The notes under the pieces: generated by a model | Database searches by the model: none | What the model was told of the DNA's origin: nothing | Seen by the model: only the letters and a program-made list of their open reading frames with translations | Assembly: GCA_022605955.1 (NCBI GenBank) | Contig: JAKCOZ010000008.1 | Span: 40,002,547 to 40,066,546 of the forward strand | Direction of reading: 5' to 3' | Length of the DNA: 64,000 nt | Source: Rallus limicola | Taxonomy: Eukaryota; Chordata; Aves; Gruiformes; Rallidae | Shown: positions 33,127 through 45,299 of the stretch, in pieces | How the letters are laid out: each line of letters starts with the position of its first letter | Position numbering within the stretch: position 1 is the first letter of the stretch | Program-made: the position numbers and the translations under genes

Positions 33127-35040
33127 CTGCAATGGTCAAGTGTGCAGACCTGTCCAAGGAGGAAAAAGCAGAATGAGCAGTAAGGGAAATCTTCTCTAAG
33201 GAAAATCTCTTCCAGCTCACATTTTTTCTCTGTGTTCAGGAAGAGTTTTGTCAGGTCCCTTTTGGGAGGTTTGCTTTGTGCTGGCTGGAGCGTGCTACTG
33301 CTGGGAGCAGGGTCAGCTATGGCTCTCCAGTGCTCAGTCCTGCCTGGCAGCAGTCAGTCAATAGAAGGATGGTGTGATCTCAGACTGAATCCCTTGTGGA
33401 GAGGAAGGAGCTTTTCAGCACTGTCACTCCAGTTTCACCCCAGGGCAGAGCAGAGCTTTGGAGCTTTGATTTTCTCCTGCCTGTGCCTGAGGAGTGTTTG
33501 TTCTGTCAGAACTGCCTGACATTGCTGCTGCAGTGCCAGGGAAACCTTCCCTGGAGTGCAGAGTGGGGAGAGCTGCTCTGCCCATCAGTAGAAGAAACTG
33601 CACCCCCCAGAGTGCTGAGGAATCCAGTGTCCCAGTGCAGAGCTCCAAAGCCCTCCTGTGGTCTCATCCTACCCAAGGATGATCTCAGCTCCCCGCTCCC
33701 AGCCAGGGACACACAGGGCTCACTGCAGTTGCCCACACACAGGTGATGAGTAGCAATGCCATGGCCTCAGTGCTGAGATGTCTTCTGCATGGGGCTCCTC
33801 TCTGGGGCACGAGAGTCCTTGGGAGAGCATTGCCATTGTGGGAGGCAGCCTGCAGCCCAGCAGGAGCCCCCAGAAATTCCTCAGTCATACAGTTGGAGTC
33901 CTGAAGTGCGGGTCAGCTCCAGGCCAACCCCACCAGTAAACCTGCCCAGACCTCAAGCTGGGACAGAGGCAGCAAGGACAGGAGGGGAGGGGAAATAGTG
34001 AAAAATGCAGCACTCAGGGGTTTCTCCTGATTTGGCTTTGAGCTGCCAAAGAGTTATCCTCAAGTGACAGAACTCTGGGCTCACTGTGAGAAAGTGTCTG
34101 TAAATCCCCACTGCCAGGGCATTGCTGGGAGCAGCTCCTTCTCCCTCCCTGACAATGTCTCTGCTGCCTGCAGCTGTCCCTGCAGCTGCTGCTCTTTGCC
34201 CATGTCACCTCCTGCTCTGTGCTCACAGACCTCATCCCACCTGCCCTGTGCTCAGCTCTGCTCTGCAGACCCCTCCTGGCATCAGGGCACTGCCCAGGGA
34301 ACCTCTGTGTGTGCAGGGCTCAGGAGATGCTCTGACAAGTCCTCATGACAAATAGGTTTGCACTGTCTTCTGCAAAGTTATCAAGAAAAGCTCAGGTCCC
34401 ACATCCCACCCAGTTCACAAGAGCAGACAATTCATAGCAAAGTCTCTTTACCTTTCTCCTCCAGTGAGCTCTCAGCATCCATCAGCTCTCTCATCATCAC
34501 AGGTCTCCTCTTAGTGCCTCCAGGCAGTGTCCCCAGCCCTGTGTGCTTGGCAGAGGACCTGCTCCTGGACACAGCTGTCTCTCTGCAGTGCTGCTGGGTT
34601 GTCATAGCTCCCTCTACCAAGGAGGCCAGTTTTTCTAGGCTCCCTCCTGGTGTCTCAGGCCTCTTGGGAATCCCTCTATGATCTCATCTCTAACATTCCC
34701 CATCTCAGCTGGGGAGAAATCCTCCTGTCCAGCAGAGTCCTTTTTCCTGGTCAAACCAGAGCTGGGACGGAGAATCACCCTTCCTTGTCTCCCCATGAGA
34801 CAGGTCCCCCAGGCAGGGATGAGGAGGGGATCTGTCCCTGTGAAAAGACAAGATTTAGGTTAGAATTGGGGCATTTCTTGGTGTTTCAGAAGGACAAAAT
34901 CAGGAAAAACAAATCTACAAATCTCTGCTCTGCTTTTGGCGGAAGTGGAAACCACCATCCAGAACAGATCATAGATATCAGAAAAGATAGAACCTGTCTG
35001 CCCTTCTGGGCAAGAGTTTAATGATCATTGCTGTAGCCTG
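33127..35040 (-). promoter_or_regulatory. Upstream flank of OR B with candidate 5' exon
   Basis: The acceptor-like ctttttcctccttggacag precedes the ATG by about 30 bases on the minus strand. The distal exon seen in other units is present near 34452-34620 but with a different donor, AAAG|GTAAAG at 34452/34451, because sequence around the usual donor has been replaced. Also contains 34090-34330, repeated at 59690-59910. Expression start not identified. Confidence 0.45.
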
Positions 35041-35261
35041 GAACTCCAAGATGAATCCTTCCCACAGAGCTTCAGATCATCACCAACTGCTCCAGTCTGG
35101 GTCACTTGAATGGGGTGCTGTCCTTGAGCAACACACTGCTCCAGCATGGGTCCAACACAGCCCTGACAGCAAACCTGCTCCAGCACAGGCTGCCTCTGAG
35201 GTCACAGCCTCCTTCAGGTGCCTCCACCTGCTCCAGCAGGTGATTTTTCCCATCCTATTGC
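35041..35261. repeat. Dispersed repeat also found at 53200-53400
   Basis: Text from tccttcccacagagcttcagatcatc to ggtcacagcctccttcag appears in both places with about 90 percent identity by eye. The class was not identified. Confidence 0.6.
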
Positions 35262-35716
35262 TTGTTATCTGAGATAAGAGACCACCCCCCACCTCTCTAC
35301 ACCCACTTGCAGCTCGATGTAGAGAGTAGCAAGGTCTCCCCTCAGCCTCCTTTTCTTCAGACTAAAATGCCTCAGTTCCCTCAGCCACTCCTCACAGGAC
35401 TTGTGCTCCAAACCCTTCTCCAGCTTTGTTGCCCATCTCTGGACACGCTGCAGCATCTCAACGTCCTTTATGTAGGGAGGGGCCCAAAACTGGACCCAGT
35501 ACTCCAGGTGTGGCCTCACCAGAGCTGAGTAGAATGGAAAATCCCTTCCCTACTCCTGCTTCTCACACTATTCCTGATCCAGGCCAGGATGCTATGGGCC
35601 TTTTTTGCTACTTGGGCACAGTGCTGGCTCATATTCAGCTGGCTGTCCACTAACACCCCCAGGTCCTTCTCCTCTAGGCAGCTCTCCAGCCACTTGGCCT
35701 TGTTGAACCCTGTCAC
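35262..35716 (-). mobile_element. CR1 LINE 3' part
   Basis: Minus-strand CR1 with the palm/thumb passage [20 protein letters not shown] near 35660 and the [13 protein letters not shown] motif near 35510. It is cut on the right by an LTR at 35717. Confidence 0.88.
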
Positions 35717-36221
35717 TGTTGAGACGGACAAACCACACATACAAGAGGTCTCCTGGTGCACAAGCAAAAAGAACCCGATTTATTTCTGGATCCTCATTTT
35801 TATATGATTCTACTGCCCGTGTCCTTGTGCTAATGGTCTCTCAGGTATATGCTGTCATGCAGTTAGTTGACATGTTTAACTGCACTAACAAGGTTTCTCT
35901 CTTGCCAGGTTCCTTTCTCTGCAGTCAGCAAATTCCTTACAATGGTTTACTTCTCTGGATGTCCTACCCTTCCTCTTTCTCTAGGCTACACTTTAGTGTC
36001 TTCAAAGCCAAGCTCTATATTCTCCACCAAGGGGTTCGTGGGCCTGCCACAGTCCCCCACAACTTCCCCTTTTTGTATTTGTGCTACAGAAATCCCCTTT
36101 ATCCTCCAGTGGAGGGCCCTTTGCAGCAGAGAGAGAATACAGAGCAACATGAGTAACACAACTACAGGAACTACCAAAGCAATTAACCCAGCCTTGATTA
36201 CAGACAGCAGTACCCCTCTAA
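35717..36221 (-). mobile_element. 3' end of a second ERV: env tail, polypurine tract, LTR
   Basis: The LTR at 35717-36051 (335 bases) begins TGTGGCAGG and ends CTCAACA on the minus strand, with a polyadenylation signal (plus tttatt near 35778). Directly upstream on the sense strand is a purine-rich AAAAAGGGGAAGTTG tract (36052-36075). Beyond it is an env membrane anchor and cytoplasmic tail (VVVLLMLLCILSLLQRAL, 36100-36177). The element is cut at 36221 by the next LTR, so gag, pol and most of env are missing. Confidence 0.8.
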
Positions 36222-36816
36222 TGTCCTGGTTTCAGTCAGGATAGAGTTAATTTCATTTGTAGCAGCGGATGGGATGCTGTGTTTGGGAGTTACAATGAAA
36301 GCAGTGCTGAGAACACCCTGATGTTTTTAGTTGCAGTCAGACAGTCAAAGCCAGGACAGGTGACCCAGATGGGCCAAAGAGAGTATTCCATGCCAATTAC
36401 GTCCTGCCAAGCATAATGGGGGGCTGATGGGAGGAAGAAGGGGGGCGGTTCTGGGACACGAGCGGCCAGGACGCGAGGGTCTTGGGGGACGGTCGGGTTC
36501 CGGGACGGCTCTGGGTGGTGCGGCCTGAGTTGTGTGGTTGGGTGAGAAACTGCATTGGGTATCAATAGTTTCATATTCTTTTGCTCTAAAGTCCTGTGAG
36601 CATTGTTATATTTGATCTTTCTGTTATCTTAGTAAACTATCCTTATCCCAACCCACGGGCCTCTTAGTTTCTTGGGTTTGGAGTTATTTGCCCCTTCCTT
36701 TTCCCTTCCCTTGTTCCCCGCCCCCCCCCCCCCCTTTCCCTCTTCCCCTGCTCTTTTACTTTAAGGAGCAGGCAGCTGCGTGGAGCTCAGCCCACAGCCG
36801 GGGTTAAACCACGACA
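36222..36816 (+). mobile_element. Solo LTR, family A
   Basis: Full-length family A LTR (595 bases), TGTCCTGG to CACGACA, sense plus. It contains a run of 16-17 C residues near 36719-36735. Flanking five bases differ (tctaa and ccatg), so unlike the copies at 232 and 52517 it has no target duplication, and one side is retroviral env while the other is CR1. Confidence 0.88.
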
Positions 36817-37560
36817 CCATGTCACACAGGAACACAGACAGGCAGGTTTTGAAAGTCTCCAGAGAGGGAGACTCCACAACCTCCCTGGACAATGTGCACT
36901 TGCAGCCCAGAAAGCCAGTCATAACATGTGCCACAGCCAAAGGGGAGGAAGGGGATTCTCCCTTCCTACCGTGATCTCATGCTCTTTCTCCTGGAGGACA
37001 ACATTCAGTTACTCCCCAGTACAAGACAGACTGGACTGGTTAGTGACTGGAAAAGTGGTAGAAGCCATCCGCCTCTGGAGGTGGAATCACAGAATCTCCT
37101 GAGTTGGGAGGGACCCATAAGGATCATGGAGTCCAACTCCTGGCTCCACACAGCCAGTTCAGAGCAAGTGACTCAGTGCAGTGTCCAGACACTTCTTGAA
37201 CTCAGTCAGGCTCAGTGTTGTGACCACTTCCCTGGGGAGCCTGGCCACCCTCTCAGTACAGAACCTCTTCCTAAGATCCAACCTAAACCTCTCCTGTCCC
37301 AGCTTCATGCTGTTCCCTCAGGTTCTATCACTGGTCACCCAAGAGAGGAGATCAGTGCCTGCCCCTTTCCTCCACCGTGTCAGGAAGCCACAGACCATGA
37401 TGAGGTGTCCCCTCAGCCTCTACTTCTCCAGGCTGTACAAACCAAAGGACTTCAGACTCCCCTCCTAAGACTGCCTCTCCAGACCCTTCACCATTCTCAC
37501 TGTCTTCTTCTGGACACTCTCCAATAGCTTTGTGCCCCTCATGTTCCATGGTGAAAACGC
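36817..37560 (-). mobile_element. CR1 LINE fragments (two pieces)
   Basis: 36817-36905 (tttgaaagtctccagagagg, gactccacaacctccctgg) and 37086-37560 are CR1 3'-region pieces on the minus strand. The latter shows the typical start atcacagaatctcctgagttggg and continues to the tctggacactctcc passage. About 180 bases between them look unrelated. Confidence 0.8.
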
Positions 37561-37863
37561 AGGGAGAACAGAAGGGGAATGGACAACTTAAAAAAACAAT
37601 TACTTGGATGTTTCCTTGGAAGCAACCCAGGATGAAAAGCCCATCCCTCAGGCCCTGAATGCGGTACATCCCCTTTGCTTCAAGAGCTGCTGTTGGAAAT
37701 GCAACATCTGGCAGAGTGCTATCCAATGGTCAGAATCACAGAATCAAATCTCAAAATAAGCAGTAAACCAAAAATTCTCTGTGAGTGGGATTATCACAGG
37801 GGAAAGCAGAAGAGTCCTGACCTAAAATAAATCCTGGGACATGTGCAGAGAATGGGAGACAGG
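37561..37863. other. 3' flank of OR C; nothing else seen
   Basis: AT-rich sequence between a CR1 and the receptor stop codon. No independent feature. Confidence 0.4.
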
Positions 37864-38505
37864 TTATTGTTGATGAAACAACTTCCATTGGGATGGATTC
37901 CGTAGTGCAACCTGTAGCTCCTTGTTCCTCGTGCTGTAGATGAGGGGGCTCATTGCTGGGGGCACCACTGAGTACAGAGCAGTCACCACCAGGCTCATTG
38001 GTGTGGAAGAGATGGAGGCAGGATTCAGGTGGGCAAACACACCAGTGCTGACAAACAGGGAGACCACAGCCGGTGAGGGAGGCAGGTGGAAAAGGGTTTG
38101 AGCCGTCCCTGCTGCGAGGGGATCCTCAGCACAGCCCTGAAGATCTGCACATAGGACACCACAAGGAACACGAAACAACCAAAAAATAAACAGACAATGA
38201 CCACAAGGACTCCAGTTTCCCTGAGGTAGGTGTCTGAGCAGCAGAGCTTGAGGATCGGGGGGATTTCACAGAAGAACTGGTCAACAGCATTGCCATGACA
38301 GAGGGGCAGGGAAAATGTACTGGCTGTGTGCAGCACAGCATGGAGAAACCCACTGGCCCAGGCAGCTGCTGCCATGTGGACACAAGCTCTGCTGCCCAGG
38401 AGGGTCCCGTAGTGCAGGGGGTGGCAGATGGCAACGTAGCGGTCGTAGGACATGGCAGTGAGAGGATAAAGCTCTGCTGTAGCACAGAAAAAACCCAAAA
38501 AGACC
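37864..38505 (-). pseudogene. Olfactory receptor pseudogene C, 5'-truncated and frameshifted
   Basis: OR14-like receptor retaining TM3 to the C-tail. MSYDRYVAICHPLHYG is near 38445, the second extracellular loop and IC3 (VLRIPSQQGR) follow, then one base is missing near 38071 (cagccggtgag where relatives have cagccaggtgag), shifting the frame before TM6. NPLIYS is replaced by SPLIYST in TM7. Sequence upstream of about 38505 has no receptor homology, so TM1-TM2 and the start are lost. Its C-terminal part is more diverged from receptors A, B, E and F than these are from each other. Confidence 0.9.
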
Positions 38506-39186
38506 TGTGCAGAACAGCAGCAAGTGCTTCACTTTAGAGACTTGATTCTCTAAACAGCACAAAGCCAAACCCTTCTCTTTCCCAGGCCAGCGTTCAACTG
38601 TCTCCTCCAGTTCTCATTCACTCCCAGACTCATGCATATCTTGCTGTTCCAGATTCTTCCTCAACACACACTCCCAGGTTCTTTGTTTGCCCCTCACTTC
38701 TGCTTCTTGGCACATCACCTGGACAGTCTTATCAAATACGTTTCCATTCTCTGCACCTTCTCATCAGGGTCACTCCACAGTGAGTGGGACACCAGCCTGA
38801 ACTGATGTATGGGATATTCTTCCCTGCAAGGCAGGACTAGAAATGTCTCCTTGAAAACTTCAAGGGGATTCTGTTTGGGTGAAACGTTGGAGGGAAGGGA
38901 TGCTATCCAGAGGGACCGTGACAAGCTGGAAAGGTAAGCCCATGGGAACTGCTCGAAGATCCACAAGGCCAAAGGAAAGTTCCTGCACATGGGTTAGCAC
39001 ATTCCCAGGAACAAACACAGGCTGAGTGGACAATGGATTGAGAGCAGCTGTGTGCACGTGGACTTGGGGGCACTGATGTGATGAAACTCAACAGGAGCTG
39101 GCACTCGGGGCTTGCACCCAAAAAGCCTCCTGTGTCCTGGGTTGCGTCAAAATCTGCATGGTCAGCAGGTGGAGGGAGGTGATTCT
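38506..39186. other. Unassigned sequence
   Basis: No recognisable gene or repeat. Minus-strand open frames up to 134 codons lack support. Confidence 0.35.
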
Positions 39187-39214
39187 GACCTTCTGCTCTG
39201 CTCTGCTCTGCTCT
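39187..39214. repeat. (CTCTG)n microsatellite
   Basis: About five perfect copies of a ctctg-type pentamer at the 5' edge of a CR1. Confidence 0.85.
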
Positions 39215-39725
39215 GGAGAGACCCCACCTGGAGAACTGTGTCCAGCTCTGGGGTCCCCAGTACAAGCAAGATATTGAGCTGCTGCAGTGAGTCCAGAGGA
39301 GTGCCACAAAGGGGATCAGAGGGCTGGAGCATCTCTCCTATGAAGATGGATCTTGTTCCTCCTAGAGAAGAGAAGCCTCTGAGGAGACATTATTGCAGAC
39401 TTCTAGTATCTAAAGGGGCCTGCAGGAAATCTGGAGAGGGGCTGTTCACCAGGAAGGGAACAGGATAAGACAAGAGATATGTGCTTTTAAGTAAAAGATG
39501 AGAGATTATTAGACATTAAGAGAAAGATTCTTGACTGTGCTTGTCGTGAGGCACATGTTTCTCAGACGAGTTGTGGATCCCTGTCCCTAGAAGGGTTCAA
39601 GGCCAGGGTTGATGATGCTTTCGGCAACCTAGTCTAGTGGACAGTGCCACTGCCCATGGCAGTGGGGTAGGAACTAGATGATCTTTCAGGTTCCTTCCCA
39701 CCCAAACCATTCTATGGTTCTATAA
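39215..39725 (+). mobile_element. CR1 LINE 3' end
   Basis: The sequence goes from ggagaccccacctggagaactg through the 3' untranslated region to ccattctatggttctat, the characteristic short-repeat tail of CR1. Confidence 0.9.
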
Positions 39726-40435
39726 ACCACATGGTTTTTAAGTGCCTCCAGGTAATGGTGACTCAAGATGGGCAACAAACAAGAGGAATTAAAAGTTTGT
39801 GGGCAGTTACAGAGCTATGATTTTATTGGGGAAAGGGACCTTCTGGGATCCCTCACACAGCTGGAGTGCTAGGAGGGAAGGAAGGAGGGCTGACTGATGC
39901 CATTTCAGGAGGCACAGGACAGATTCCTGCGAAGAAGGAGGTTCCCTTTGAGTGAGAGATCAGTGGCAATGGATGGAGCTCTGCCCTGGGATGAACCAGA
40001 TCAGAGCCCATGGATTGAGATTAGCAGGGATACCACCACGGGTGAGAGATCTGAGAGAGCCATGTCTGTTTAACCTCTGAAAGACAAGACTGAGTGGGAA
40101 TTGGATTAGTGCTTATTAATATCTGAAGGGTGGATGTCTAGAGGAAGGGCATAGACTTCTTCTCAGTGGTGCACAGTGACAGAACATGGGTCAATGGACA
40201 CGAACGGGAACACAGGGATTTCCATCTGGCCATGAGGAAGATCTTCTCTGAGCCTGACAGAGCACTGGAACTTGCTGTCTGGAGAGGTATCCTCTTGAAT
40301 ATCTTATCTGGAGACATTCAAGACCCGCCTGGACACAATCCTGCACAATGTGCTCTAGGTCATCCTGCAAGGGGGTGTGACTAGATGATCACCTGAGGTC
40401 CATTCCAAGCCCTACCATTCTGTGAGTCTGTAAAT
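39726..40435 (+). mobile_element. Unassigned stretch followed by CR1 3' end (from about 40080)
   Basis: 40080-40435 is a CR1 3' region (ggcatagacttcttctcag, tggacacaatcctgcacaatg, ccattctgtgagtctgt tail). 39726-40080 shows nothing clear. Confidence 0.7.
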
Positions 40436-40691
40436 GGAACGAGATAGCCTGGATGTGGATCTCTGGGGCCATTCCTGATGCCTTTGGGGATCTGCAAGCT
40501 CTGCATGGAGAAGAGAAACATAGCAAAAGCATTCCAGGTCCAGAGAAAGAATGTAAATTGTTCTGGCAGAAGAGTCTAATACAAACAAGGTGAGGAGAGC
40601 ATATTTGCAGCTTGGGCTTGAATCCCCAGCACCCAGGATAAACTGTGATCTCTTAGCAGTAGAAGCAACAGTGCAAATGTCTGTGTCCACT

Positions 40692-41203
40692 GGGACACAG
40701 TCCTCTTATCCCAGCTGTCGTTCTGTGGCCCCAAGGCAGTTAACCACTTCTTCTGTGATTTTACCCCATTGCTGGAGCTCACCTGCAGTGACACCAGCGT
40801 GCTCAGACTGGCAGCACTTCTACTGTGTATTCCAGATCTCATCATCCCCTTCCTGTTCACACTGGCCTCCTATGTGGGCATCATAGCTACTGTCCTGAGA
40901 AACCAATCCAGGATGAGCAGATACAAGGCCTTCTCTACCTGCTCCTCTCACCTCACCGTTGTCACTGTTTTCTATGGCTCACTCTTTGCTGTCTACATGC
41001 TGCCCAGAAGAGGCCCACTGAGGCAGCTCAATAAAGTCTTCTCCATTTTCTATACCATCCTCACTCCCCTGGTCAATCCCCTCATCTACAGCCTGAGGAA
41101 CAGGGAGGTCAAGAAGGCAATGAGCAAAGGGCTCAGGAAAGCCCTTGCCTGCACCCAGAGCTCATGCTCTCTTGCTCACACCAGCAAAGGAAGATGCTTC
41201 TAA
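40692..41203 (+). pseudogene. Olfactory receptor D, different family, 5'-truncated
   Basis: Plus-strand receptor fragment of about 170 codons, open from 40692 to the TAA at 41203: extracellular loop 2 (FCGPKAVNHFFCDFTPLLEL), TM5, IC3, KAFSTCSSHLTVV in TM6, and TM7 with NPLIYSLRNREVKKA. TM1-TM4 are absent and upstream sequence is not receptor-like, so it cannot make a full receptor. It differs strongly from the OR14-like set (Ser-Leu-Arg-Asn after PLIY, long basic tail) and belongs to another class II OR family. Orientation is opposite to the intact receptors. Confidence 0.9.
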
Positions 41204-42175
41204 CTCCTTTGGAAGCCCTGGACACCAGCTGGCTTTTCCAAAGTGCATGTCACTGAGACCACTTGTGAAGGGATGAAAGCATAAGGTCTTTGGAGAGATA
41301 CCTCATTATTTGACAAACAATGTTGAAAATGTAATAGGTTTGCTTTCTCCTTGAAAATAAATGCTTGTGGTAGTCTTATGTGTGGGAAGCTTTGAAGTGT
41401 CAAGGTTGAGTAAGAAGCCTTTGCTTTTCCTGCTGTGAAGGGTGAGTGGAGAGGCTGGAGTGGGGGGAGCAGTTCCTCTTTCTGGTGGCTAAAACAAGAT
41501 CGTCACCTGGATCTCCCTGCTAGCACCTTTCCCTCCCTGGTTCCCAGAGGAGTGAGCAAGTCCCTGCTTCAGCTCTTCCCTTCTGCTTCCAGCTCAAGCT
41601 CCTCTCCTCACACCACACCTTCTTGGACAGAGACTGTGACAGCCACTCCCTTGCCCCAGCCCCTTCCTCCTTGGAGGATATGGCTTTCCCCTTCAGCCCA
41701 CCTTCCCCACTAGAAAGCTTTGACCCGCTGTCAAAAGGATCAGGCAGGTCACCCAGCCTGGTCACCCAGAACTTGCTGGGATGGAGCTCATTTTCTTCAT
41801 GGCAGCCTGCCAGGTGCTGTGCTGTGGATTGGGGACAGAAACCATAGTAATGCACAAGCTTTTTGACTCTTTCTGAGCAGTGTCTGCACAGCATCAAGAC
41901 CATCTGTTTCTCACATTATCCTCAGGATGAGTAGGTTGAGAGTACACACAAAATGGGGTGGTGACACAGCAAGGTGACAGCTGACCCAAATTCACCACAC
42001 AGATCTTGCATGCTATATAGCATCCTTCTCAGCAATAACAATGGAGGGGATGGGATTCTCCCTGTCTGGGTAGCCATTTCTTGGGGATTGGCCAGGCATC
42101 GCTTATTATTTTGGGTTTGTCATTTTTCAGTCTTCCTCCTTCATCTATTCTATGTGATCTTCTGAATCCCACAGT
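41204..42175. other. Unassigned sequence
   Basis: No gene or known repeat is apparent. Possible 3' flank of receptor D. Confidence 0.35.
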
Positions 42176-42635
42176 TTAGGAATGATCTGAAGGTCCTTGA
42201 ATGTGTCCAGAGAAGGGCAACACAAGTAGTGCAAAGGCTGGGCACCGCCTTCTGTGACAAGTGTCTAAGGACTCTGGGTTTGGAGAGAAGGAGGCTGGGG
42301 GTGGCCTTATTCCTTTCTACAGCTGCCTGAGGAGGGGATTGGGAGATGCTGATCTCTTTTCCCTGAGACCCAGTGCCAGGATTCCTGGGAAAGGTACAAA
42401 GGTGCATCAGTGTGGTTTAGACTAGACATTAGGGAGCATTCCTTTACCAAGAGGGTAGGCAAACACTGGAACAGGCTTCCTAGAAAGGTGGTCAATGTTG
42501 AAGAGGCCTTTGGACAATGCCCTTAACAATGTGCTTTAAGTTTTGCTCGGCCCTGAAGTGGCCAAGCAGTTGGACTAGGTGATCAGCATAGGATCCTCCA
42601 ACCTGAAATACTTTGTTCTTTTCTGTTCTACTCTA
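42176..42635 (+). mobile_element. CR1 LINE 3' end
   Basis: CR1 3' untranslated landmarks: gtgtccagagaagggcaac, ggctgggggtggccttatt, tagacattagggag..., ggactaggtgatcagcatagg and a short-repeat tail near 42610-42640. Confidence 0.85.
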
Positions 42636-42984
42636 CACATGATGTTACTCTTACTGGCCTCTCCTTAAACCCTCACTAACAAGGGCTCGCCCAGCCTGTC
42701 CCCTTCCCCACTGAGGATCTCCAAACATTCACACAGCCTCTTCTTCACTTTGAAGAAACTTCACCGTGGATCCTACGGGCTCGTGTCTCCTGAAAAGCCT
42801 CTGTCCATCAGTAGTTGTTGGACCATATGGTGCCCACCAAGCTGAGGATTTGACTCTGGGAGAGTAATTTAATTTATTAATCAGAGCAAGTAATGAGAAA
42901 TAAAATCAAATCTTTAAACAACTTCTCTTGAAACCTCCCTTATTCCTGGGCTTAATTTCACTCCATATTTTCTTCAACTCCTCT
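42636..42984. other. Unassigned sequence
   Basis: Nothing recognisable. AT-rich near 42865-42915. Confidence 0.35.
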
Positions 42985-43395
42985 CCCCAGGCAGTGCAGG
43001 GGGATGAGAAAGGGGCGTTGCAGTCAGTTCACCAGACATTGTCAGAGACACCAAGGTACACCTGCAGCCCAGAAGGCCAACCACAACCTGGACTGCATAA
43101 AAAGAAGGGTGGCCAGCAGATTAACAGAGGGGATTCTGGCCCTCTACTAGGTCTGATTCTGGAGCTCTCAGCAAAAGAAGGACATGGACCTCTTGGAGCA
43201 GTTAGAGAAGGGGCATGAGGATGACCAGGAGCCCAACTCCTACAAAGACAGGCTGAGAGAGTTGAGGTTGTTCAGCCTGGAGAAGAGAAGGATCAGGGGT
43301 GACCTTATAGCAGCCTTCCAGTCCCTGAAGGGCCTATAGGAAAGCTGGGGAGAGACTTTTTAAGAGCATAGTTTTAAAGTAGAGCAGGGTAAGTT
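42985..43395 (+). mobile_element. CR1 LINE 3' part
   Basis: Plus-strand CR1 passage: cagaaggccaaccacaacctgg, ttggagcagttagagaaggg, ttcagcctggagaagagaagg, ccttccagtccctgaagggcc. It abuts a second CR1 in the opposite orientation. Confidence 0.88.
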
Positions 43396-44358
43396 CAGAT
43401 CACAGAAGCACAAGGTTGGAAAAGACCTTTAAAGTCATCAGGTCCAGCCATTCCTGTCCTATGCTAAACCAGATCCCTAAGTACCTGATCTACCCTTTTT
43501 TAAAACACATTCCAGGACAGTGACTCAACCCCCTCCCTGGGCAGCCTGTGCCAGGTCCTGACAACTCTTTCAGTGAAAAACTTTTCCTAACATCTGCTCT
43601 GACCCTGCCCTGGCACAGCTAGAGCCCATTGCCCCTTGTCCCATCTCCTGTCCCCTGGCTGAAGAGACCAGCGCCCACCTCGCTACAACCTCCCTTCAGG
43701 TAGTTGTAGGTCTCCCCTCAGCCTCCTCTTCTCCAGGCTCAACACCCCCAGCTCCCTCAGCCGCTCCTCAGAGGATTTGCCCTCCAGCCCCTTCCCCAGC
43801 CTGGTTGCCCTTCTCTGGACTCGCTCCAGGACCTCCATGTCCTTCTGATGCTGAGGAGCCTAGAACTGGACCCAGCACTCCAGGTGCAGCCTCCCCAGTG
43901 CCCAGTCCAGGGGCACAATCCCCTTCCCAGACCTACTGGCCACACTATTTCTGACACAAGCCAGGATGCCATGGGCTTTCCTGGCCACCTGGGCACACTG
44001 CTGGCTCATGTTCAGCCTGCAGCCATCCAACACCCCCAGGTCCTTCTCTGCCTGACAGCTCTCCAGACAGTTTCCCCCAAGGCTGTAGCACTGCCTGGGG
44101 TTGTTCTGTCCCATGTGCAGCACTCTGCCCTGGGCCTTGTTAAACCTCATCTCCTTGGTCTCAGAACATGGGTCCAGACTGTTCAGGCCTCTCTGAAGAG
44201 CCTCCCCACCCTCAGGCAGATCAACACTTCCTCCCAGCTCAGTGTCACCTGCAGACTTCCTGAGGGAACATCCCATCCCTTCATCCAGGTCGTGGATAAA
44301 GATGTTGCACAGAACTGGGCCCAGGACTGAGCCCTGGGGGACGCCACTGCTGACCGGC

Positions 44359-44625
44359 TGTCACGATCCACAACCTAGACAAGACTTAGTTTGGCAGCGG
44401 TTAAACCCCCTTGCGTTCCAACGGAACCTCAGATCTGACTGGGAGGTTGGGGGCGGCTGGGCTTAACCCCTGAGTGACATCCAATTCCCAGGTGTTTGAC
44501 CCTGATCAGTTCTCAATGAAATTCTCGGAGAGCAGAATTAAGACTCGAAACGGAGTCAAGGTTAAGGTTGCTTTATTTGGTACAAACGTGCAGGAAAAAG
44601 GGGAGGGGGAGAAAGGGTGGAAAAG

Positions 44626-44656
<31 letters not shown>

Positions 44657-45154
44657 AAGTTGGGTATATCTACCACCACGAGGCTGCGGCATTCTGTCCG
44701 ATGTCAGCTCCGGGTCCGATGGAGCGATGTCAGCTCCGGGTCCGATGGAAGGGGGGGCAGCGTCCCCTCGTTTTTCCCTCCATGTCCTCCTCCTCGGTTG
44801 CTTCCCTCTTTTATATTCATCTGAAGCTTCCACCCTGCTCCTGGGCTTCAGGGTGGGCGCCAGAGTGTCCCGTGTGTGAATGGCTCCTGATGGGTTTTAA
44901 TGGCTCCCAGTGTTTCCTGATGTCTTCTCCTGATAGTGGAATGCTCTCCTGGTGTGTGAATGGCTCCTGATGTCTATCTTTTGGGTAATCATTAGGTCTT
45001 TGGAAGACCAAGCCAGTGGTGGTGATGTAGTGTGTCAGGAATGAAGTTTGGTTAGGTGAGAGGAAGAAAAAAGGGGAAAGGGGGGATGGGGGGGGGGATG
45101 TGGAGGGGCAGGGTTCTGGTGACAATTATTAAGGCATATTCCCAGTACCTTACA
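44359..45154 (-). repeat. 3' LTR of gene-poor ERV
   Basis: On the plus strand it begins TGTCACGATCC and ends CCTTACA. It contains a (GAAA)/(GA) purine microsatellite at about 44628-44660 and a tandem duplication of gatgtcagctccgggtccg at 44700-44750. A plus-strand ttatttgg near 44573 may reflect the polyadenylation signal on the sense strand. Confidence 0.93.
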
Positions 45155-45299
45155 CCACCCCGTGACTTAATCATTGTCAACAGAAAAGGAAGAGAGAAAG
45201 AGAGAAAGAATGGAAATTGACTATGAAGCTAAAACATTACAACAACATCAATTTTTAAGCAAGGCCAATGCCTGGCAATTGTCTTTCCCATACACATTG

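Noticed and set aside
32701..33183. Plus-strand open frames of about 160 codons opposite the OR genes (also 9197-9670, 50541-51050, 58863-59231)
   Set aside because: They are antisense shadows of the receptor coding sequence, appear at the same place in every copy and carry no domain.
44573..44970. Arg/Glu/Lys-rich frames in the ERV LTRs (also 48063-48458)
   Set aside because: Translation of the GA-rich microsatellite in the LTR, not a gene.
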